Source: Akkermansiaceae bacterium (GTDB lineage Bacteria; Verrucomicrobiota; Verrucomicrobiia; Verrucomicrobiales; Akkermansiaceae). Taken from it: a stretch of 18,101 nt of DNA. Positions 8,362 through 15,420 of the stretch are shown one piece after another. The stretch is from contig JALZUH010000149.1 of NCBI GenBank assembly GCA_023301645.1, positions 1-18,101 of the forward strand. The letters run 5' to 3'. A program made the position numbers and the translations under genes. Within the stretch, counting starts at the first letter, position 1, and each line of letters begins with the position of its first letter. Below the pieces are notes generated by a model. It was not told the DNA's origin and did no database searches. It was given only the letters and a program-made list of their open reading frames with translations.

Positions 8362-9020
8362 TACTGAGCCTCCTTTATAAGTGGAGACTCCGAGCTAGGC
8401 GCATCATCCAACTCATCAGGAGGGTAAAGCTTCATCGGCACCTCATCTAAACTACTTACATACCTGCCAAATTCATCTCGTATGAGAATCAGGTCAAAAC
8501 GCTCATCAGCACCTGCTGACGACTTCACTACATCCACCAATAATCGCTCTTCATTACGTCCCATTCTCAGATGCACGAGGCGAAACTCTACATCAGCCTC
8601 ACCACTGGCTACATCTGCCAGCTCACGCTCCACCAGTGCTACCCATCGGAGTAACTCCTTAGGAGCTTTAGCTGCAGCAAGTAGCTCGCCAGCATCAACC
8701 ACTGTAGTGGCCAACACTTCTTTGCCCGTATCAGCGCCAACTTCTTGATCTATTTGAGCACCCTCGACTTCACTACCCTCAGTCGCACCAACCGCAGCAC
8801 TATCGGCGAGCCCCGTAGTCACATCCTGAAGTAGGCTCTTCATATAAGGATAGCCCAGATAGAGAGCTCCAAGCACAGCTAGCATCCAGATAGAGGACGA
8901 CGCCGTATTCTTCGGCTTAGGCTTATCTGCCCCCCACTTTCGAGTTTCCTTCTTCTCCATGCGCTGCACCAAACTGTCTTCAGCTTTTACTACACTGCTA
9001 GTTACATCTTCTTCACTCAT
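8361..9020 (-). CDS. Single-TM acidic protein of unknown function upstream of xerD
   Basis: I do not recognise this 219-residue protein. A charged cytoplasmic-type N-terminus (about 40 residues, with EKKETRKWGADKPKPK) precedes one hydrophobic segment at about residues 44-60 (IWMLAVLGALYLGYPYM). An acidic, Ala/Gly/Glu-rich linker (about 70-110) follows, then a predicted globular part (ELLRWVALVERELADV ... VEFRLVHLRMG ... FDLILIRDEFGRYVSSLDEVP) ending in a Pro/Asp/Ser tail. The topology suggests an N-in, C-out membrane protein. Its stop TAG shares a G with the GTG of xerD, and its ATG lies 6 nt after the 29-codon ORF, so all three are probably cotranslated. No Shine-Dalgarno precedes its ATG. 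Confidence 0.85.
   Translation of the reverse strand: MSEEDVTSSVVKAEDSLVQRMEKKETRKWGADKPKPKNTASSSIWMLAVLGALYLGYPYMKSLLQDVTTGLADSAAVGATEGSEVEGAQIDQEVGADTGKEVLATTVVDAGELLAAAKAPKELLRWVALVERELADVASGEADVEFRLVHLRMGRNEERLLVDVVKSSAGADERFDLILIRDEFGRYVSSLDEVPMKLYPPDELDDAPSSESPLIKEAQ
8369..8375 (-). promoter_or_regulatory. Perfect Shine-Dalgarno for xerD
   Basis: AAGGAGG on the minus strand, 7 nt before the GTG start of xerD and inside the last codons of the upstream gene. It decides the GTG start and, with the TAGTG stop/start overlap, points to coupled translation. Most other starts in the window have no comparable motif. Confidence 0.85.
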
Positions 9021-9026
9021 CGTATT

Positions 9027-9116
9027 TTATTTATCGTTATAGATTTTTCGGCCTGCATCGATCTCATCGTTAATATCAAACGCGAGTGCCTTCAGCAAAT
9101 TCTCATCAAAAGTCAT
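9027..9116 (-). CDS. Small ORF, 29 residues, between fmdB-like and TM-protein genes
   Basis: ATG at 9114-9116, stop TAA at 9027-9029. The peptide starts MTFDENLLKALAFDI, contains NDEIDAGRK and ends IYNDK; it is acidic and could form an amphipathic helix. No family is recognised. It fills the gap almost exactly: it begins 5 nt after the TAG of the FmdB-like gene and ends 6 nt before the ATG of the 219-residue protein. A weak AGTAGGA sequence lies just upstream. The tight fit on the same strand, and the lack of other content in the gap, support a real gene or a coupling leader peptide. Chance remains possible at this length. Confidence 0.5.
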   Translation of the reverse strand: MTFDENLLKALAFDINDEIDAGRKIYNDK

Positions 9117-9121
9117 CAATC

Positions 9122-9382
9122 CTACTGCTTCTCGTAAACACCCTCGTCACGCTTTTCTAATACCGTAAACCCAGCCTTCTTAGCATCGGTCACAGAGAAC
9201 GGCTTAGCAACCTTCGGAGTATTGACCTTACTAATGACTTTTTTAACAGGGTTTTTACACAGTAAGCACGCCTCCAGAGCCTCGCGCTCAATCGGCCTGC
9301 GCAGCTCAAAACCACGAACGCACACTCGGCAGCTTCTATCAGGATCGTCAGGATTCTTGGATATGTATTCGTATAGGGGCAT
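9122..9382 (-). CDS. FmdB-family zinc-ribbon protein
   Basis: Small protein of 86 residues. It opens with MPLYEY, the hallmark start of FmdB zinc-ribbon proteins, and has two CxxC pairs, Cys18/Cys21 (SCRVC) and Cys39/Cys42 (CLLC), with FELRRPIE between them where family members have the FE...R/P-i segment. It should bind one structural zinc. The family was first noted next to formamidase genes as a putative regulator, but its biochemical role is not established. It is the first gene of the minus-strand cluster leading to xerD. The start ATG (9380-9382) has no Shine-Dalgarno; the leader instead carries a sequence equal to the 16S 3' end (see findings). Confidence 0.88.
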   Translation of the reverse strand: MPLYEYISKNPDDPDRSCRVCVRGFELRRPIEREALEACLLCKNPVKKVISKVNTPKVAKPFSVTDAKKAGFTVLEKRDEGVYEKQ

Positions 9383-9489
9383 GATGGGGGAAAGGAGGTA
9401 TTTAGAATAAAGACGCGTGTGAGTGCACGTTAGCCCACAGATTTCACATCAAGAGCTATGTAAAGAACTCAGCAAGAGACTAACAATCC

Positions 9490-9538
9490 AAAAAAAAGGC
9501 GCAAGGTGTTAATCCTTGTTCAGGAAACACCTTGCGCC
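9490..9538 (-). terminator. Intrinsic terminator of the S14 gene
   Basis: GGCGCAAGGTGTT (9498-9510) and AACACCTTGCGCC (9526-9538) are perfect 13-bp inverted repeats around a 15-nt loop. On the minus strand the stem runs straight into eight T (9490-9497), so it stops minus-strand transcription 27 nt after the S14 stop codon. Confidence 0.93.
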
Positions 9539-9564
9539 GTGAAAATATTACAATTCAGAAGAGC

Positions 9565-9834
9565 TTACCAGCTCGACTTAGTCACACCCGGGATCATACC
9601 GTGTGATGCAAGCTCACGAAATGCGATACGTGAAAGCTTGAAGCGACGGAGGAAACCGTGACGACGACCAGTGTATTCACAACGGTTGACGAGACGTGTG
9701 CGACTTGAGTCACGCGGGAGCATGCTAAGACCTACGTAGTCCTTCTCTTCTTTGAGCTTTTGACGCAATTCAGCGTATTTTGCGACGGTTGCTTGCTTGC
9801 GCTTGTTGCGCGCTATCCATGATTTCTTTGCCAT
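9565..9834 (-). CDS. rpsN: 30S ribosomal protein S14 (zinc-free type)
   Basis: Ribosomal protein S14 (uS14) of the small subunit head, 89 residues. It starts MAKKSWIARNKRK and has the signature RCEYTGRRHGFLRRFKLSRIAFRELA, ending GMIPGVTKSSW. It is the long form lacking the two CxxC zinc motifs: only one Cys is present (RCEYTG), so it is the 'C-minus' paralogue type. It stands alone, with its own terminator and short leader, not in the usual spc operon between rplE and rpsH. It may be the only S14 gene or a second copy used under zinc limitation; the window cannot tell. Confidence 0.97.
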   Translation of the reverse strand: MAKKSWIARNKRKQATVAKYAELRQKLKEEKDYVGLSMLPRDSSRTRLVNRCEYTGRRHGFLRRFKLSRIAFRELASHGMIPGVTKSSW

Positions 9835-9846
9835 AACGGGGCGCTA

Positions 9847-9874
9847 CGGATAGCCTTTTACAGCCGTAAATCAA
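9847..9874 (-). promoter_or_regulatory. Possible promoter of rpsN
   Basis: Minus-strand TTGATT (9869-9874) and TATCCG (9847-9852) with a 16-bp spacer, ending 12 nt before the rpsN ATG. The -10 match is poor and the leader would be very short, so this is only a candidate. Confidence 0.25.
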
Positions 9875-9935
9875 GACATTTTTTGTTCTTCTCTTCATTT
9901 TTTTTAGTTTTCTCCAAATTCACATCGATTCCTAT

Positions 9936-9944
9936 TGCTAGAAT
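9936..9944 (+). promoter_or_regulatory. Possible extended -10 promoter of the fumarase gene
   Basis: TGCTAGAAT fits the extended -10 pattern TGnTAnAAT, about 67 nt upstream of the fumarase ATG, in the divergent gap between rpsN and fumarase. A TTCACA lies upstream but only 14 bp away, too close for a normal -35. The rest of the gap (9835-10010) is T-rich and shows no other element. Confidence 0.35.
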
Positions 9945-10010
9945 AGCCCTCTGCGACTTTATTTCTTTAACCATATAGCTACGCAGCTCCCACCTTTACT
10001 CTACTACAGC

Positions 10011-11642
10011 ATGTCTACCACACCCTTTCACTACCAAGACCCTTTTCCACTAGGCCCAGATACCACAGAGTATGAAAAGATAAGCTCTGAGCACATCAGC
10101 ACGGTAGAATTCGAAGGTGAAACCATCCTCAAGGTAGCGCCAGAAGCAATCACCCTCCTAGCCAATGAAGCATCCAAGGCAATCTGCTTCAAACTCAGAA
10201 CCTCGCATCTCAAGCAAGTAGCAGCTATCCTCGACGACTCAGAAGCTACTGAAAACGATCGCATGATCGCCCTCATGCTGCTTAAAAATGCCGAGATCGC
10301 CTCCCACGGTATCCTCCCAGCCTGCCAGGACACGGGAACAGCTATTGTCATGGGTAAAAAAGGACAGAACGTCCGCACCATCGGTGACGATCGCGAGCAG
10401 ATATCCAAGGGCATCCACAAGACATACACCGAGGAAAACCTTCGCTACTCACAAACCGCCCCTCTAAGCATGTATGAGGAGCAAAACACCAAGACCAACC
10501 TCCCCGCACAAATTGACCTCTACGCCACAGAAGGAGATGCCTACAAGTTCCTCTTCATCTCCAAAGGCGGAGGCTCAGCCAATAAAACATTCCTCTACCA
10601 GCAGACCAAAGCCCTGCTCAACCCCAAGTCACTCAGGGAATTCTGTATCGAAAAAATGCGCAGCCTAGGCACTGCAGCATGCCCCCCCTACCACCTCGCC
10701 CTCGTCATCGGTGGAACATCAGCCGAAGCCACCCTCAAAACGGTGAAAATGGCATCCACCCGATACTACGACGAACTCCCCACAGAAGGTAATGAGCACG
10801 GGCAAGCCTTCCGCGACACAGCACTAGAAGAAGAGCTCCTACTCGCCGCTCGTGAAATCGGCATCGGCGCCCAATTCGGCGGGAAATACTTCGCCCTCGA
10901 CGTCCGAGTCATCCGCCTCCCCCGCCATGGAGCCTCATGCCCAGTTGGCATCGGCGTATCATGCTCAGCAGACAGACAGGCAAAAGCAAAGATCACCAAA
11001 GACGGTATCTTCCTCGAAAAGCTCGAAACTAACCCCGGACAATTCATCCCAGAGAAGTTCAAAGACTGGAAGTTCAAAGGCGTTGCCATCAATCTTAATG
11101 AGGGCATGGAAAGTGTGCTCCAAACACTCGACAAATACCCAGTCACCACAGCCGTAGCACTCACTGGCACCATAATCGTAGCCCGTGACAGTGCTCACGC
11201 AAAGCTCAAGGAGAGACTCAAAGCCGATGGTGAACTCCCGCAATACATGAAGGATCACCCCGTCTACTACGCCGGCCCTGCCAAAACACCAGAAGGCCAC
11301 GCCTCAGGATCATTTGGTCCCACTACAGCAGGACGCATGGACGGCTACGTCGACCTCTTTCAGAGCCACGGCGGATCCATGATCATGCTGGCCAAAGGTA
11401 ATCGCTCACAACAAGTCACTGACGCCTGCAAGAAACACGGAGGTTTTTACCTAGGATCAGCAGGGGGACCTGCAGCACTCCTCGCAAGTGATCACATTAA
11501 AAAGATCGAAACACTCGACTACCCCGAGCTTGGTATGGAGGCCGTTTGGAAGATCGAAGTCGAAAACTTCCCCGCCTTTATCCTCGTCGACAACAAAGGC
11601 AACGACTTCTTCGCCCAAATCAACCAATGCCCAGTATGCTAA
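10011..11642 (+). CDS. Fumarate hydratase, class I ([4Fe-4S])
   Basis: Interconverts fumarate and malate in the TCA cycle, in the cytoplasm. At 543 residues it is the homodimeric single-chain class I enzyme (FumA/FumB type), with both the N-terminal (alpha) and C-terminal (beta) parts fused. The three cluster-binding cysteines appear at Cys105 (PACQDTG), Cys224 (GTAACPPYH) and Cys318 (VGIGVSCSADR), the positions I recall for E. coli FumA. Other family stretches: KGGGSANKTFLYQQTKALL, VIGGTSAEATLK, and in the beta part GPAKTPEGHASGSFGPTTAGRMDGYVD and KGNRSQQV. The cluster makes this class oxygen- and iron-sensitive. Start MSTTPFHYQDPFPL is typical; no Shine-Dalgarno is visible. Two secreted-protein genes follow on the same strand after 47 nt. 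Confidence 0.97.
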   Translation: MSTTPFHYQDPFPLGPDTTEYEKISSEHISTVEFEGETILKVAPEAITLLANEASKAICFKLRTSHLKQVAAILDDSEATENDRMIALMLLKNAEIASHGILPACQDTGTAIVMGKKGQNVRTIGDDREQISKGIHKTYTEENLRYSQTAPLSMYEEQNTKTNLPAQIDLYATEGDAYKFLFISKGGGSANKTFLYQQTKALLNPKSLREFCIEKMRSLGTAACPPYHLALVIGGTSAEATLKTVKMASTRYYDELPTEGNEHGQAFRDTALEEELLLAAREIGIGAQFGGKYFALDVRVIRLPRHGASCPVGIGVSCSADRQAKAKITKDGIFLEKLETNPGQFIPEKFKDWKFKGVAINLNEGMESVLQTLDKYPVTTAVALTGTIIVARDSAHAKLKERLKADGELPQYMKDHPVYYAGPAKTPEGHASGSFGPTTAGRMDGYVDLFQSHGGSMIMLAKGNRSQQVTDACKKHGGFYLGSAGGPAALLASDHIKKIETLDYPELGMEAVWKIEVENFPAFILVDNKGNDFFAQINQCPVC

Positions 11643-11689
11643 GTGCCAGCCACTAAGAACCAGCAACTCAGCACCCCCTAAACATTACC

Positions 11690-12226
11690 ATGAACTCTCT
11701 CATCAACTTCGCCCTCCTCCTACTCATCCCCATGAGCGCCTTAGCAGGCGGGAAAAAAAACCCCACCGCATCGATTTCATTTCACCTCGAAGGGAACCCA
11801 TCCGACTCAGCGAAGTTCTCCAGAGAAATCAAAACATCAGCTGGAACTGGCCACTACCGAATCGTGCCAGAAATCAGCAACAGAGACATCCTCGCCTACG
11901 CACCATTCCCGTCGAAGGAAGACAGCACCTACGGACTAATCATCAAGCTCAACAAACAAGCCACCCGAAGACTAGAAATCGTCAGCACAAGTAATCTCAA
12001 CAAACTCCTCCTATCTGTCATCAATGGACAACCTCATGGAGTCGTCCACATCACCCAGCCCATCAAAGACGGCACGCTCGTCATATGGAGAGGTGTTACC
12101 CTTGAGCAAATTCGCAGCTGCGACTCCGTCATCCCGCGCATCGGAGAAGACCGCAAAGAGTGGAAAAAACGCGTCAGAAAACGTCAAAAAACAAACGACA
12201 TCATCAATAAGCACACCGCTAACTAA
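11690..12226 (+). CDS. Small secreted protein with SecD/F P1-head-like core
   Basis: 178 residues, not assigned to a named family with confidence. A signal peptide (NSLINFALLLLIPMSALA) has likely cleavage after residue 19. Residues about 79-148 read like the head subdomain of the SecD/SecF first periplasmic domain: a strand YGLIIKLNKQATRRLEIVS, then NLNKLLLSVINGQPHGVVHI, then the PIKDGTLVIWRGVTLEQI turn, comparable to 'g-k-lai-vldG ... p.I...I..G...I.G.ft.eEa'. The C-terminus is strongly basic (EWKKRVRKRQK). No membrane helices follow, so it is not a SecD protein itself. It lies 47 nt after fumarase and 20 nt or more before the M23 peptidase gene. The function is unknown; a periplasmic or surface role is inferred from the signal peptide. 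Confidence 0.8.
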   Translation: MNSLINFALLLLIPMSALAGGKKNPTASISFHLEGNPSDSAKFSREIKTSAGTGHYRIVPEISNRDILAYAPFPSKEDSTYGLIIKLNKQATRRLEIVSTSNLNKLLLSVINGQPHGVVHITQPIKDGTLVIWRGVTLEQIRSCDSVIPRIGEDRKEWKKRVRKRQKTNDIINKHTAN

Positions 12227-12297
12227 CCCCTTAATAGCTCTCTGATATGCTCGTAACTCCACACTCTCACTCACCACAACAGCAGCTAGCCACCAGT

Positions 12298-13404
12298 ATG
12301 CCAACAATCCCAGCAAGGCGCACCACAGCCATCATCACGGCCACAATACTCGGACTAGCCGCACCACTCAGCGCACAGAGTCAACCTCAGTCAAATGATG
12401 TAAATGGAGCAACCACTGCAGAGTCAGCCACTCCGATCACCCAAATAAGAACCCTCACCCTACCAACCGAAAACAAGTATCTAGAAACAGGTCAGAACGA
12501 TCTCTTCTACACCTACGTTGACAGACACTTCGAGGGCAAATCATCACGACCATGGACTGGCGGCACCTACGGCTTTGTCCGTAATCCAAAACGCACTGAA
12601 GACGGCCTTATTTACACCCGCTTCCACGAAGGCATCGATATTAATCCGCTTCAGCGCGATAACAAAGGTGAACCCACCGACCCCATCAAGGCCGTAGCCG
12701 ATGGTGTCGTCGCTTACACCAACCCCAAAACAGCCCATAGCACCTACGGTAAATACACTGTCCTAGAGCACAGCTGGAAGAGTGGCCCTATCTACACCCT
12801 ATACGCCCACCTTGCAGAAACCTCTGCCCCCCCTGGAGAGGCTGTTACCCAAGGGCAGCAAATCGGCATACTCGGTCATACAGGTGTCGGACTAGACCGT
12901 AAAAGAGCCCACCTACACCTTGAGCTAAGCCTGCTACTCTCCACCAGATTTCAGGCATGGTATGACAAGCACTACACCAGCCACAATTACCACGGCAATC
13001 ACAGTGGAATTAACCTAGCAGGCTTTGACTTCGCAGCCTTCTACCTCGCTCAAAAGAAAAACCCTCAATACACCGCTGCCGAATTCATCCAAGCCACCCC
13101 AGTCCACTACAAGGTCACCACCCCTCGTAAGGGAGACCTCGAAATAGCCTCACGCTACCCCTGGCTTATCAAAGGTGACGCCAGCACCCCCACCCCATCG
13201 TGGGAGCTCTCACTCAGCAGCTCAGGTTTACCCATATCCATCAGGCCAAGCATGCGAGCTACCAGTAAGGTAATCATCACCTACATCCGCCCGTCGGCAA
13301 ATCACGGAGACCACACCAAAAACTTCATCAGTGGCAAAGGAAATCGTGCCCAACTCTCAAAAATCGGCAAACGCTACATCGAGCTCGTCACGGGTGATTT
13401 CTAA
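12298..13404 (+). CDS. Secreted M23/LytM-family metallopeptidase
   Basis: Peptidoglycan-type endopeptidase or a LytM-fold relative, exported by a signal peptide. From the ATG at 12298 it has 368 residues: basic n-region (PARRTT), hydrophobic AIITATILGLAAPL, cleavage probably at SA-QS near residue 26. The LytM zinc site is complete: His110-x3-Asp114 (RFHEGIDI), His171 (TLYAHL) and His205-x-His207 (RAHLHLEL), with the usual AVADGVVAY and VTQGQQIGILGHTG turns between. The C-terminal ~110 residues (from about 260) are an unrecognised all-beta-like region. An earlier in-frame ATG at 12247 would add 17 polar residues before the signal peptide; neither start has a Shine-Dalgarno, and 12298 was chosen for the better signal peptide. 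Confidence 0.92.
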   Translation: MPTIPARRTTAIITATILGLAAPLSAQSQPQSNDVNGATTAESATPITQIRTLTLPTENKYLETGQNDLFYTYVDRHFEGKSSRPWTGGTYGFVRNPKRTEDGLIYTRFHEGIDINPLQRDNKGEPTDPIKAVADGVVAYTNPKTAHSTYGKYTVLEHSWKSGPIYTLYAHLAETSAPPGEAVTQGQQIGILGHTGVGLDRKRAHLHLELSLLLSTRFQAWYDKHYTSHNYHGNHSGINLAGFDFAAFYLAQKKNPQYTAAEFIQATPVHYKVTTPRKGDLEIASRYPWLIKGDASTPTPSWELSLSSSGLPISIRPSMRATSKVIITYIRPSANHGDHTKNFISGKGNRAQLSKIGKRYIELVTGDF

Positions 13405-13448
13405 TCTCACAGCCGTCCCCAGTCTTTATCCACTAGCCCGCCACTTAT

Positions 13449-13940
13449 CTACCACTTACGAAAGGCACTAGCCACAATACCTGCCCCGCCGACCATAATC
13501 AAAGCAGGAAACCACAGAGTATATCCCGCCGCCTTAGTGTCATGGCGCAAAATAGACATACTCACATCCTTGGGATTCACCCAAGCTGGATGCGCAGAGC
13601 CTAGCGGGAAATCTGCCAGCTGCTCAGTCACACCACTAAGCTTCTTAGACCACTTCGTCCCACGAGGAGACAGTCGCGAAGACTCATGAGAGCTACCCTC
13701 AAACTCAAATCGGTAGCTCACACTCGCACTATACTCGGCAGGAGAGCCGAGAAACTGCCTCTCCACCACCTCAGCCCTGATGATAGCAGCCTCTACTTCT
13801 GGCCACGCGCGAGTAGCCACTGCATTCTTATAGCTGCGCCAGAGCAGCCACTCGAACACGCCACCAGCAAGCAGCAATAATGCCCCAATCAGGCAAAGAA
13901 ATAATCTCCCCGACAGCTGACTCTCTCCACCTCTACTCAC
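13449..13940 (-). CDS. DUF3592-like two-TM membrane protein
   Basis: 163 residues with a GTG start at 13938-13940, immediately after an in-frame TAA. TM helix 1 lies at about residues 13-33 (LFLCLIGALLLLAGG), a soluble beta-rich domain at about 40-130, and a second helix near the C-terminus (LWFPALIMVGGAGIVASAF). The middle domain has the DUF3592 pattern: W-P-x-V-E-A-x-I-I near residues 46-54, Y-x-x-x-V-S-Y-R-F-E-F-E-G, then FPLGSAHPAWVNPKD ahead of an S-x-L. Function of this family is not known. It follows pyruvate kinase on the same strand but beyond that gene's terminator, and converges with the M23 gene 44 nt away; no terminator is evident between the two stops. Confidence 0.78.
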   Translation of the reverse strand: MSRGGESQLSGRLFLCLIGALLLLAGGVFEWLLWRSYKNAVATRAWPEVEAAIIRAEVVERQFLGSPAEYSASVSYRFEFEGSSHESSRLSPRGTKWSKKLSGVTEQLADFPLGSAHPAWVNPKDVSMSILRHDTKAAGYTLWFPALIMVGGAGIVASAFRKW

Positions 13941-13963
13941 TTAGTTGCGTTTACTTGTTGAAT

Positions 13964-13991
13964 GAAAAAAGGGCTGCCCGAAGACAGCCCT
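13964..13991 (-). terminator. Intrinsic terminator of pyruvate kinase with UUCG loop
   Basis: On the minus strand GGGCTGTC-TTCG-GGCAGCCC forms an 8-bp stem (one G-U pair) closed by a C(UUCG)G tetraloop, followed by six T. It lies about 20 nt after the pyruvate kinase stop. Confidence 0.92.
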
Positions 13992-14010
13992 GGAAATAAT
14001 AACTGAAGGA

Positions 14011-15420
14011 TTAAGCCTCAAGTAAGAGCACAGAATCCACAACCTCGTTATTGAGGTTCATGTCTGTAATCACCACTAGTGGTGTTCCTGGCTCTACAGC
14101 GTGTTCCTCTCTGAGGATGTTAATAGCCATCGGGATCGTATTATCCTGACCACCTTCGAAAGAAATTTGACGAGCTACCACACCTCGTGTGAAGTTAACC
14201 TTACGGCAAGTTACATCATCTGGAGCAAAGGCATGCACAGTCGCCTTCGGTCTTAGCATCGCAGTCTGCACCGGCATGATGCCACGACGGGTAAAGACCA
14301 CAATACGTGCCTGAGGGATAGAATCAGCAAGCTTCACAGCAGACAGCACCGCCTGATGACGAGCAGTCGAAAGCTCAGCGTCCACACCGATACCTGTGCC
14401 ACTGCGCTCGATACGGCGAGAAATTCTATCAAGAATCTCTACACACTCAGCTGGATACTTACCCACACTTGTCTCACCACTTAGCATCACAGAGTCAGCC
14501 TCTTCGTAGACAGCATTAGCAACATCAGTCACCTCAGCACGTGTCGGCAGAGGATTAGCAATCATTGACTCGAGCATGTGTGTCGCCACAATAACACGTG
14601 TCATCTTCGCGTGACAGCGTTTGACAATCATGCGCTGAATGATTGGAAGCTCCTCTACATTCACCTCGATACCGAGGTCGCCGCGTGCCACCATGATGAC
14701 ATCTGACTCTTCGATGATATCGTCGATATTCTTGACAGCTTCTTGGTCCTCGATTTTAGAAACAATATGCGCGTTGCCACCATACTCTACCATTGTCTCG
14801 CGAAGTTCACGCACATGCGCTGCATCACGGACAAAGGAGCCAGCAACAAAATCAACCTCACATTCACAAGCAACCTTCAAGTCACCGTGATCCTTCTCAG
14901 TAAGAGCAGGTAGATTCAGGCGAGTGCCTGGAAGGTTAATATGTCTACGGCTGCCCATAGAACCATCTGTTAACACCTCACAGATAATACGATCGGACTT
15001 AGCCTCCTTGATCTCCATGATCAAATTACCATTATCAACAATCAAGCTATTGCCAGCAGAAACGTCAGCCATAAGCCCGCCATAGTTAACGGTTGTAGAA
15101 AGAGGTATACTTACCTCTGCACCTTCTTTTCTGAATTCAACTTGGTCACCCTTCTTCAGGTCATAAGTCTCACTCAAGTCACCTGTGCGAATAGAAGGCC
15201 CCTGCAAGTCGAGCAAAATACCCGTATGCTTGTCATGTCTCTTAGCAATCGCACGAATACGAGGGCAAACATCACGCACCCAGTCATGCGCACCGTGGCT
15301 CATATTCAGTCTGAAAACGTCCGTTCCAGCCAAGATTAGCTTTTCGAGCATTTCATCAGAATCAGTAGCAGGTCCAAGAGTGCAAATGATGCATGTCTTG
15401 CGGGTTTTATTATGGTGCAT
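14011..15420 (-). CDS. pyk: Pyruvate kinase
   Basis: Final step of glycolysis, phosphoenolpyruvate + ADP to pyruvate + ATP; 469 residues, the length of bacterial type I enzymes. Domain A begins CTLGPATDS, with Arg37/Asn39/Ser41 (FRLNMSHG) and Asp71 (LLDLQGPSIRTG). Domain B runs about residues 75-172. Catalytic Lys222 and metal ligand Glu224 are in SKIEDQEAV, the second metal ligand Asp248 in ARGDLGIEV, and Thr280 in ATHMLESM, where most enzymes have ATQML; His281 replaces Gln. SGETSVGKYP and the C-terminal regulatory-type domain (about 335-469) are complete. ATG at 15418-15420 has only a weak GGTAGG upstream. It is transcribed singly, divergent from the tRNA-Ser gene. Confidence 0.97.
   Translation of the reverse strand: MHHNKTRKTCIICTLGPATDSDEMLEKLILAGTDVFRLNMSHGAHDWVRDVCPRIRAIAKRHDKHTGILLDLQGPSIRTGDLSETYDLKKGDQVEFRKEGAEVSIPLSTTVNYGGLMADVSAGNSLIVDNGNLIMEIKEAKSDRIICEVLTDGSMGSRRHINLPGTRLNLPALTEKDHGDLKVACECEVDFVAGSFVRDAAHVRELRETMVEYGGNAHIVSKIEDQEAVKNIDDIIEESDVIMVARGDLGIEVNVEELPIIQRMIVKRCHAKMTRVIVATHMLESMIANPLPTRAEVTDVANAVYEEADSVMLSGETSVGKYPAECVEILDRISRRIERSGTGIGVDAELSTARHQAVLSAVKLADSIPQARIVVFTRRGIMPVQTAMLRPKATVHAFAPDDVTCRKVNFTRGVVARQISFEGGQDNTIPMAINILREEHAVEPGTPLVVITDMNLNNEVVDSVLLLEA

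Noticed and set aside
11488..11994. 168-codon plus-strand ORF spanning the end of fumarase and the start of the next gene
   Set aside because: It is an out-of-frame reading with low-complexity Ser/Pro/Arg content; both overlapped genes have convincing frames (fumarase motifs and a signal peptide).
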